Below, piece after piece: positions 1 through 4,850 of a stretch of DNA of 9,809 bases (its first letter is position 1; each line of letters starts with the position of its first letter). This DNA comes from Frankiales bacterium (GTDB lineage Bacteria; Actinomycetota; Actinomycetes; Mycobacteriales; SCTD01), in contig JAODNB010000319.1 of NCBI GenBank assembly GCA_025464795.1, positions 1 through 9,809 of the forward strand, written 5' to 3'. The notes beneath the pieces are model-generated. The model saw only the letters and a program-made list of their open reading frames with translations. It ran no database searches and had not been told where the DNA came from. The position numbers and the translations under genes are program-made.

Positions 1-162
1 CTGGTCCTGTGGTGGAACTTCGTCTGCCGCTCCGGCGAGGAGGTCGCGCAGGCGAGGGAGGACTGGGAGTCCGGGGACCGGTTCGGAACGGTCGAGGGCT
101 ACCGCGGCTCGCGGCTGTCCGCCCCGCCGCTGGCGCCCGTCCGCTTGATGCCCAGGAGCTGA
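1..162 (+). CDS. Pirin-family protein, C-terminal end (5' truncated)
   Basis: Frame 1 is open from the window edge to a TGA at 160-162, giving 53 residues. They begin LVLWWNFVCRSGEEVAQARE and continue with a DW, then GDRFG, then an LSAPPLAP-like stretch. This matches the end of the pirin C-terminal cupin domain, where WWNFV and the R-x-DW helix, followed by RLPAPPLP, are characteristic. Pirins are bicupin, usually metal-binding proteins; some act as quercetin dioxygenases and others as redox-linked regulators. Which role applies cannot be told from this fragment, because the metal-binding N-terminal cupin lies outside the window. The last 64 bases overlap the 3' end of the opposing NUDIX gene. 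The family call is fairly safe and the function is open. Confidence 0.85.
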   Translation: MVLWWNFVCRSGEEVAQAREDWESGDRFGTVEGYRGSRLSAPPLAPVRLMPRS

Positions 163-542
163 GCGCGCAGCGGTGGCAGGACGGGTGCGTCCACCGGGAT
201 CCACCGGACGTCATCCAGCTCCGCGGCCGACAGCCAGCGGTGAGCGTCGTGGTCGCGCAGCTGGGGCTCGCCGGAGACCAGCGTCGCGAGGTACACCCGC
301 ATCACCGCTGTGTCGCCGATCAGGAGGTCCGGGCCGATCCGCTCGCCGATGGCCGCCACGCACCCGAGCTCCTCCTGGAGCTCTCGGACCAGGGCCTGCT
401 GATCGGTCTCGCCCTCCTCGACCTTGCCTCCCGGGAACTCCCAGAAGCCGGCCAGCCGTGGCGGTGACGTGCGCCGCGAGGCCAGCACGCGGTCGCCCCT
501 GAGCAGAGCTGCACCGACCACGGAGACGCGCACAGGCGTCAT
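99..542 (-). CDS. NUDIX hydrolase, MutT-like (deoxy)nucleoside triphosphate pyrophosphohydrolase
   Basis: A 147-residue protein starting MTPVRVSVVGAALLRGD, the usual size for a single-domain MutT protein. The complete NUDIX box (GX5EX7REUXEEXGU) runs from G39 to C61: G39, E45, R53-E54 and E57-E58 are all present, so the Mg2+-binding catalytic site looks intact. The preceding residues R-L-A-G-F-W-E-F-P-G are typical of MutT/NudG enzymes, which hydrolyse 8-oxo-dGTP or damaged pyrimidine nucleotides to monophosphates in the cytoplasm. The exact substrate cannot be read from sequence. An ATG at 542 is chosen because the domain begins there; a longer open frame to 683 would run through the divergent neighbour. 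AGGGAAG lies immediately before the ATG, which is close for a ribosome binding site. The C-terminal tail overlaps the pirin gene by 64 bp in convergent orientation. Confidence 0.88.
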   Translation of the reverse strand: MTPVRVSVVGAALLRGDRVLASRRTSPPRLAGFWEFPGGKVEEGETDQQALVRELQEELGCVAAIGERIGPDLLIGDTAVMRVYLATLVSGEPQLRDHDAHRWLSAAELDDVRWIPVDAPVLPPLRAQLLGIKRTGASGGADSREPR

Positions 543-548
543 CTTCCC

Positions 549-562
549 TGTTCTGGGGAACA
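549..562. promoter_or_regulatory. 14-bp palindrome in the divergent NUDIX/dehydratase-like spacer
   Basis: TGTTC-TGGG-GAACA is a perfect 5-bp inverted repeat with a 4-nt centre. It lies in the 28 bp between two divergent start codons (542 and 571), the only non-coding DNA there. Its position suits an operator for a dimeric repressor, but the spacer is too short to hold two full promoters, so at least one promoter must overlap coding sequence. It is not an SOS box: actinobacterial LexA sites read GAAC-N4-GTTC, the opposite arm order. It could be chance. Confidence 0.3.
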
Positions 563-570
563 CCCGAGGC

Positions 571-1056
571 ATGACCACGAATCTGAGCGAGGAACTGCTC
601 GTCACGACCCTCCAGGCGCTGCCCGGCTGGGAGAGCAACGGCAGCAGCATCTGGCGCGACGTGAACCTCAGCCCCGAGGACACCCAGGAGCTGCGCCGTC
701 AGGTCTCGGTCGACGCCGGCGCCCTGGGCAAGGAGCCCGAGGTGACGGACCGCGGGAACGGGGTCACCCGCTTCACCCTCGGGTCCGCCGGTGGCGTCAC
801 GGAGGTGGACATCGCGCTCGCCTCGCACCTCAGCGACCTCATGCACAGGCTGAAGCCCACCGAGCCCGGTGTGGACGCCGTGCGCGATGACGCGCCCGAG
901 ATCGTCTCGCGGGCGACGGACGGATCGGGGCAGACGGCGCCGTCGCCCATCGGGAGTGCATCCGCTGGCAGCACCGGGTCCCCCGTCATGCCGCTGGCCG
1001 GCAAGCAGCCGCACTCGCCGGAAGCAGGCGTCAGCACCGAGCAGTCTCGGCCCTAG
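571..1056 (+). CDS. Pterin-4a-carbinolamine dehydratase-like protein lacking the catalytic histidines
   Basis: A 161-residue protein starting MTTNLSEELL, with CGAGG a few bases before the ATG. Residues 5-95 follow the plan of the pterin-4a-carbinolamine dehydratase (PCD/DCoH) fold: an N-terminal L-x-A-L-P-G-W helix turn (14-20), an aromatic strand SSIWRDV, a long helix, a strand ending VTRFTL (65-70), then GGVTEVDIALASHLSDL (74-90), which corresponds to the family's G-G-L-T-x-x-D-x-x-L-A end. The active-site H-H-P of the family, expected between helix and strand, is replaced by G53-K-E-P-E57, so neither histidine is present. Residues 95-161 are a Pro/Ser/Gly-rich, probably disordered tail absent from ordinary family members of about 100 residues. 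Recycling of hydroxylated pterins is therefore unlikely; a binding or regulatory role is possible. It ends 3 bp from the convergent membrane-protein gene. The fold assignment is moderate, from motif spacing only. Confidence 0.65.
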   Translation: MTTNLSEELLVTTLQALPGWESNGSSIWRDVNLSPEDTQELRRQVSVDAGALGKEPEVTDRGNGVTRFTLGSAGGVTEVDIALASHLSDLMHRLKPTEPGVDAVRDDAPEIVSRATDGSGQTAPSPIGSASAGSTGSPVMPLAGKQPHSPEAGVSTEQSRP

Positions 1057-1059
1057 CCC

Positions 1060-1950
1060 TCACGGGGGGTCCGCGCCGGCGGGCTCACCGTCCCGGGCGA
1101 GGTCCCTCAGGACCCTCGAGGGGGCCCTCGTCAGCGGTACGGGCCCGAGCAGCCAGACGGCGTCCTCCGGGCGGGAGGGGCTCAGCAGCAGGCCCTGGTG
1201 GCCGTCCTTGCCGATCACGAGCACCAGGTCGTCGGCCTCGACGACCCCCCGTGCGTCTGTCGCCCACGGGTGGTGCACCGGCGTGCGCAGCACGAGGTGC
1301 TGACCGTCGGAGAGCTCGGCGTCGAACCACGTCATGAACGCGCTGGAGAGCAAGGTCTTCTGGTCCAGCCGGCTCACGACCTTGACCGGCACGACCTGGC
1401 CGGACGCCAGGCCCTCCCCGACGCTGCTGCGCAGTCGCTGCGGCAGTCTCCAGGTCGCCACGAGGAAGAAGAACGGGATGGCGGCAAGCCCGACGAAGAC
1501 CGCCGCTCCGACGGGTTCGCCGAGGAAGGCGCCGAAGGTGGCTGCGGAGCCGAGGAGCAGCAGCAGCGGCGGGGCGAGGACGGTGTAGCTGGTGAGCTGG
1601 AGCAGCTGGAAGATGTGCTCCGGTCCGCCCCAGGCGTCGTACGCCGGGAGAGTCAGCGAGGCCCGGTGACCGGCGAGGAGCGCCTCGACCTGGTGACGGG
1701 CGCGCGCCTGGGCGGGGAGCAGGAACACGAGCAGCGGGACAGCGGAGACGGCCAGTCCGGCTGCCAGCAGCAGGATCCTGAGGCCCCACTCGCGCTCGGT
1801 CGGCTCACCGAGCCCCGGGGAGATGCCGGACCCCAGGAAGACGAGGGCGATGAACCAGATCCCCACGCTCGTCGCAAGCACCAGGAAGCGGCGCAGCGGG
1901 CCTCCCCGCCGGACGGCGGGAAGACGTGCTGCACAGACGCCCTGGGTCAC
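1060..1950 (-). CDS. Unrecognised membrane protein, four helices plus soluble C-terminal domain
   Basis: A protein of about 296 residues that I do not recognise. Hydrophobic segments lie near residues 22-42, 58-80, 122-143 and 148-168. Between the second and third is an amphipathic, Arg/His-rich stretch (82-105). Residues 180-280 form a soluble domain rich in beta-type strands (VVPVKVVSRL, HLVLRTPVHHPW, DLVLVIGK), which resembles a small beta-barrel in pattern only; no catalytic motif stands out. The start is uncertain. A GTG at 1950, 26 nt after the gltA stop, is the first candidate outside gltA, but it lacks a good ribosome binding site. A longer open frame reaches 2079 by overlapping gltA. 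The gap to gltA contains a 5-bp inverted repeat (AGGGC/GCCCT, 1951-1968), which may be a weak terminator or nothing. Same-strand closeness suggests read-through from gltA. The 3' end meets the convergent dehydratase-like gene with a 3-bp gap. Confidence 0.7.
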   Translation of the reverse strand: MTQGVCAARLPAVRRGGPLRRFLVLATSVGIWFIALVFLGSGISPGLGEPTEREWGLRILLLAAGLAVSAVPLLVFLLPAQARARHQVEALLAGHRASLTLPAYDAWGGPEHIFQLLQLTSYTVLAPPLLLLLGSAATFGAFLGEPVGAAVFVGLAAIPFFFLVATWRLPQRLRSSVGEGLASGQVVPVKVVSRLDQKTLLSSAFMTWFDAELSDGQHLVLRTPVHHPWATDARGVVEADDLVLVIGKDGHQGLLLSPSRPEDAVWLLGPVPLTRAPSRVLRDLARDGEPAGADPP

Positions 1951-1976
1951 AGGGCGACAGGATGCCCTACGCGCCC

Positions 1977-3260
1977 TTAGCGCTGGCTGAGATCCAGGTA
2001 GTCGCGCTCGGGATGGCCGGTGTAGATCTGCCGGGGGCGGCCGATCTTGGTCGCCGGGTCCTCGATCATCTCGCGCCACTGCGCGATCCAGCCGGGGAGC
2101 CGGCCGAGGGCGAACAGCACCGTGAACATCTCGGTGGGGAAGCCGAGCGCCTTGTAGATGACCCCGGTGTAGAAGTCGACGTTCGGGTAGAGCTTGCGGG
2201 ACACGAAGTAGTCGTCGCTGAGGGCGACCTGCTCGAGCTCCTGGGCCAAGCCGAGCAGCGGGTCCTGCACGTCGAGGGAGTCGAGGACGTCCTGCGCGAC
2301 CTTCTTCACGATGGCCGCGCGGGGGTCCCAGTTCTTGTAGACCCGGTGCCCGAAGCCCATGAGCTTGACGCCCGGCTCCTTGTCCTTGACCCGCTGCACG
2401 AAGGCCGGGATGTCACCGCCGTCAGCCTGGATCTGCTCGAGCATCTCGAGCACAGACTGGTTGGCACCGCCGTGGAGCGGGCCGAACAGCGCCGAGACCC
2501 CAGCGCTGATCGAGACGAACAGGTTGGCGTTGCTGGAGCCCACCATGCGCACCGTCGAGGTCGAGCAGTTCTGCTCGTGGTCCGCGTGCAGCAGGAACAG
2601 CAGGTTCAGCGCCTTGGAGGCCACCGGGTCGACGACGTACTCCTCGGCCGGCACGCCGAACGTCATCCGCAGGAAGTTGTCGACGTAGCCGAGGTTGTTG
2701 TCCGGGTAAAGGAAGGGCTGACCGATGGACTTCTTGTGCGCGTAGGCCGCGATCGTCGGCATCTTGGCCAGCAGCCGGATGGTCGAGGACTCGACGTGCT
2801 CCGGGTCGAAGGGGTCGAGGCTGTCCTGGTAGAAGGTGGACAGGGCGGCCACGGCCGACGACAGGACGGCCATCGGGTGCGCATCGGTCGGGAAGCCGCT
2901 GAAGAACTCCCGCATGTCCTCGTGCAGCATGGTGTGCCGACGGATCTTGGCCTTGAAACCGGTGAGCTCCTGCTCGCTGGGCAGCTCGCCGTAGATCAGC
3001 AGCCACGCCACCTCGAGGAACGAGGCCTTCTCGGCCAGCTGCTCGATCGGGTACCCGCGGTAGCGCAGGATCCCGGCGTCACCGTCGATGTAGGTGATGG
3101 CGCTCTTGCAGCTGGCAGTGTTCACGAAGCCCACGTCGAGCGTCACGTGCCCGGTAGCGCTGAGCAGCTTGCTGATGTCGAGGCCCTCAGGGGCTTCGCT
3201 CCCCGACACGGTCGGGAGCTCGATCACGCCGTTGGGGGTCTCCAGCTTGACGTCGGTCAA
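1977..3260 (-). CDS. gltA: Citrate synthase (type II, hexameric class)
   Basis: A 427-residue protein starting, at the chosen TTG, MTDVKLETPNGVIELP. It condenses acetyl-CoA and oxaloacetate to citrate in the TCA cycle, in the cytoplasm. The whole length aligns by eye to bacterial type II citrate synthases: ILRYRGYPIEQLAE, DAHPMA, LLHADHEQNCSTSTVR, GPLHGGANQ, GFGHRVYK and YPNVDFYTG are all present, followed by GRLPGWIAQW and the RPRQIYTG end. The catalytic triad is intact at H263, H305 and D362. Type II enzymes are commonly hexamers inhibited by NADH; whether this one is cannot be read here. The frame is open further upstream, with GTG codons at 3263 and 3272, but GGAGG at 3270-3266 lies inside that extension and is well spaced only for the TTG. 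It is preceded on the same strand by the glycosidase gene, about 70 nt upstream, and followed by the membrane-protein gene. No methylcitrate-cycle genes adjoin it, which favours true citrate synthase over methylcitrate synthase. Confidence 0.96.
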   Translation of the reverse strand: MTDVKLETPNGVIELPTVSGSEAPEGLDISKLLSATGHVTLDVGFVNTASCKSAITYIDGDAGILRYRGYPIEQLAEKASFLEVAWLLIYGELPSEQELTGFKAKIRRHTMLHEDMREFFSGFPTDAHPMAVLSSAVAALSTFYQDSLDPFDPEHVESSTIRLLAKMPTIAAYAHKKSIGQPFLYPDNNLGYVDNFLRMTFGVPAEEYVVDPVASKALNLLFLLHADHEQNCSTSTVRMVGSSNANLFVSISAGVSALFGPLHGGANQSVLEMLEQIQADGGDIPAFVQRVKDKEPGVKLMGFGHRVYKNWDPRAAIVKKVAQDVLDSLDVQDPLLGLAQELEQVALSDDYFVSRKLYPNVDFYTGVIYKALGFPTEMFTVLFALGRLPGWIAQWREMIEDPATKIGRPRQIYTGHPERDYLDLSQR

Positions 3261-3265
3261 CACGT

Positions 3266-3270
3266 CCTCC
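3266..3270 (-). promoter_or_regulatory. Shine-Dalgarno GGAGG that decides the gltA start
   Basis: GGAGG on the minus strand, with 5 nt (ACGTG) before the TTG at 3260-3258. For the GTG at 3263 the spacing is only 2 nt. For the GTG at 3272 this motif lies inside the coding sequence, and only a weak GAGAG-like stretch precedes it. The TTG also gives the protein a start (MTD...) like that of other actinobacterial citrate synthases. All three starts are in the same frame and differ by at most four residues. Confidence 0.65.
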
Positions 3271-3331
3271 ACTCATCTCTCGGTACACGCATTCTTGCCG
3301 ATGCGCTCGAGGGAGCGGCGGGCGGTCCTGC

Positions 3332-4564
3332 CTAGGGAACGCGGGGCACCGCGTTCAGCAGCGACTCCGCCGGGCTCAGGCCGCACAGCGGCTGCGAGGC
3401 CAGGGCGCGGATGTTGGCGTCCGTCGACCAGTGCTGCGCGAGCACGCACTCTGCGGGCTTGCCCGCGGGCGAGTAGCCCTGGTCGTTGACGGTGGTTCCG
3501 GACGCCCAGTACCACCACGAAACGCCGTACACGCCGGCGGTCTTCGCGAGGGTGTCCAGCAGCGCGCGGTAGCCATCGGCCTGGGCCTGCAGGGCGAGCT
3601 GGCCGCCGGGCTGCGCCGGGTCGTTCGGGTGGGTGAACGAGCCGGCCTGGCTGTTGTAGCCCGTCTCGGCGTAGATGAGCGGTCGGCCCTTGATCGCCTT
3701 CAGGATCTTGTTGACCGTCGGGATGTGGGCCTCTCGCCACGCGGCGAGGAAGCGCTCGTAGGTCGGGCGGGCGTCCTCACCCATCGAGAAGTACGCGGAG
3801 ACGGCCGCGAGGTCGACGGCGTCCCAGAACTTCACGGTCGGAGCCGTGAGCGGGATGGTCATGTAGCTGAGAGCACCGGAGTAGTGCCGGCGGACGGACT
3901 TCGCGAGCGCACGCCACTGAGCCACGAACGACTCGAGGTAGACGTCCTCGGCGCCGAGGTAGAACAGCGTCATCCCGAGCGACTGCGCAAGGTCGGCGTA
4001 GTGGTCGAGCTGGGCGGTGTAGCTCGCGAAGAACGCCGGGACGCTGGTGGGCAGGTAGTACCCCTGCCAGCTTCCGTCGGTGTTGTTGCGCAGGACCGGC
4101 ATCAGGTGCACGGCGAGGCCTGACGCCTGGGCGGCGCGCGTGACGAGCTGGATCACGGTGTCCGACGGGGTCCCCGGGCCGGTGCTGACGGTGTTGCCGT
4201 TCATGTCCGGCAGGTACAGGTAGACGTAGATCGAGACCGTGTTGATCCCCTCCGCGGCCATCCGGGGGAAGTCCGCGATCGTCGAGGCAAAGGCTCGACC
4301 GGCGAGGTCGACGTTGTTCAGGTCGATGCCGCGCAGCTCGCCGCCGGCACCAAGAGCGGCCTTGACCCGGCTGGAGACGGGCCGACGTGCGACGTGGAGG
4401 TCGGCTGGGGCGCTCGTGCGAGGGCCCAGCAGGTTCGTGGGCGGCTGGACCTGGAGCGGCGAGGGGACCGGCGGTGCGGGGGACGCGACGGCGCCCCCCG
4501 CGACCACGGTCGTGGCGAGCACGGCCGCGGTCAGCGCCAGGCGCAGGGCGGAGGGACGGCGCAC
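3332..4564 (-). CDS. Secreted TIM-barrel glycoside hydrolase, GH113-like
   Basis: A 410-residue protein from a GTG at 4564, with AGGGAG 4 nt before it. Residues 1-28 form a Sec-type signal peptide: MRRPSALR, a hydrophobic core LALTAAVLATTVVAGG, then AVAS before a Pro-rich linker to about residue 60. The remainder follows the GH113 (beta-mannanase-like) barrel pattern: GINTVSIYVY (107-116), HLMPVLRN (153-160), SWQGYY, a long helix HYADLAQSLGM, YLGAED (202-207), then FWDAVDLAAVSAYFSMG, RPLIYAETGYNS (294-305) and VSWWYWA (348-354). E206 and E300 fall where the acid/base and nucleophile of this clan are expected, so it looks active. C373 and C394 could form a disulfide outside the cell. The substrate is unknown: beta-mannan is typical for the family, but a self-made polysaccharide is plausible because the gene diverges from an exopolysaccharide operon. 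The family call is by motif only; other clan-A families are possible. Confidence 0.8.
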   Translation of the reverse strand: MRRPSALRLALTAAVLATTVVAGGAVASPAPPVPSPLQVQPPTNLLGPRTSAPADLHVARRPVSSRVKAALGAGGELRGIDLNNVDLAGRAFASTIADFPRMAAEGINTVSIYVYLYLPDMNGNTVSTGPGTPSDTVIQLVTRAAQASGLAVHLMPVLRNNTDGSWQGYYLPTSVPAFFASYTAQLDHYADLAQSLGMTLFYLGAEDVYLESFVAQWRALAKSVRRHYSGALSYMTIPLTAPTVKFWDAVDLAAVSAYFSMGEDARPTYERFLAAWREAHIPTVNKILKAIKGRPLIYAETGYNSQAGSFTHPNDPAQPGGQLALQAQADGYRALLDTLAKTAGVYGVSWWYWASGTTVNDQGYSPAGKPAECVLAQHWSTDANIRALASQPLCGLSPAESLLNAVPRVP

Positions 4565-4753
4565 TGTTCTCCCTGGTGAGGATCGAGCTTCGGGGGGACA
4601 AACTGGGTAGTACCTGGACAGAGCGTAACGACATGCATCCCTGCCGCGGGCCTTCTTTCCCGTTCAACGACCACGCAGTCCGTAAGTGACGCAGCCTGTG
4701 GGACGGGCGGCCCGGCCGTTCGGCTCCCTGGACGTGGCACCCTGATTCTGAGC

Positions 4754-4786
4754 CGTGTCCTTCGGGACACGCTTGCGTTAGACAAG
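4754..4786 (+). promoter_or_regulatory. UUCG-capped hairpin plus abutting small hairpin in operon leader
   Basis: CGTGTCC-TTCG-GGACACG (4754-4771) is a perfect 7-bp stem closed by a C(UUCG)G tetraloop, the most stable RNA loop type. With no spacer it is followed by CTTG-CGTTAGA-CAAG (4772-4786), a 4-bp stem with a 7-nt loop that could stack on the first. No T-run follows, so it is not a standard intrinsic terminator. It lies 80-97 nt upstream of the transferase start. It may act as RNA in the 5' leader if transcription starts upstream of it, or as a DNA operator. The transcription start is not known. Confidence 0.45.
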
Positions 4787-4796
4787 TGGTTCGACG

Positions 4797-4816
4797 GAGG
4801 GATCCCCCGATCCCTC
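4797..4816. repeat. Perfect 8-bp inverted repeat, CCCC centre
   Basis: GAGGGATC-CCCC-GATCCCTC is a perfect 8-bp palindrome with a 4-nt centre, 35 nt upstream of the GTG start of the sugar transferase gene. As RNA it makes a strong stem in the leader; as DNA it has the size of a dimeric repressor site. No T-run follows. I cannot choose between an operator and an RNA structure from sequence alone. Confidence 0.45.
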
Positions 4817-4837
4817 ATGCACTCCAGCAGGAAGCGA

Positions 4838-4850
4838 AGGTCAAGCACCT
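4838..4850 (+). promoter_or_regulatory. Ribosome binding site within a small hairpin before the GTG start
   Basis: The only ribosome-binding-like sequence before the transferase GTG (4851) is GAAGG at 4836-4840. Part of it sits in the stem AGGT-CAAGC-ACCT (4838-4850), which ends at the base before the start codon. The loop CAAGC is complementary to GCTTG at 4771-4775 in the upstream hairpin pair, so a loop-to-leader contact is possible. The stem is only 4 bp and weak by itself. Confidence 0.3.

Larger units (their letters stand above)
4565..4850. other. Divergent intergenic region, glycosidase / polysaccharide operon
   Basis: There are 286 bases between two divergent GTG starts, the largest gene-free stretch in the window. 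It must carry promoters for both directions, but I find no convincing -35/-10 pair on either strand. The half near the glycosidase holds a less GC-rich block at 4595-4615, which on the minus strand reads TACTACCCAGTTTGTCC, 32-48 nt before the start. This could be a promoter or operator element. The half near the operon (4754-4850) is dense in inverted repeats, described separately. An ATG at 4817 opens a 66-codon frame that runs into the transferase gene out of frame and looks like a shadow. Confidence 0.7.

Noticed and set aside
549..562. LexA (SOS) box next to a nucleotide-sanitising gene
   Set aside because: The arm order is GTTC-N4-GAAC, the reverse of the GAAC-N4-GTTC site used in actinobacteria.
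1951..1968. Terminator between gltA and the membrane-protein gene
   Set aside because: Only a 5-bp stem with an 8-nt loop and no T-run; too weak to list as a terminator.
1926..3335. 469-codon open frame on the plus strand
   Set aside because: It lies antisense to gltA, whose protein is unmistakable. The translation is a low-diversity R/V/E/L/H-rich product typical of a high-GC shadow frame.
3431..4123. 230-codon open frame on the plus strand
   Set aside because: Antisense to the glycosidase gene, which has a signal peptide and both candidate catalytic residues.
4754..4771. Intrinsic terminator of a gene coming from the left
   Set aside because: The gene to the left is on the opposite strand, and no T-run follows the stem, so there is nothing for it to terminate on the plus strand.
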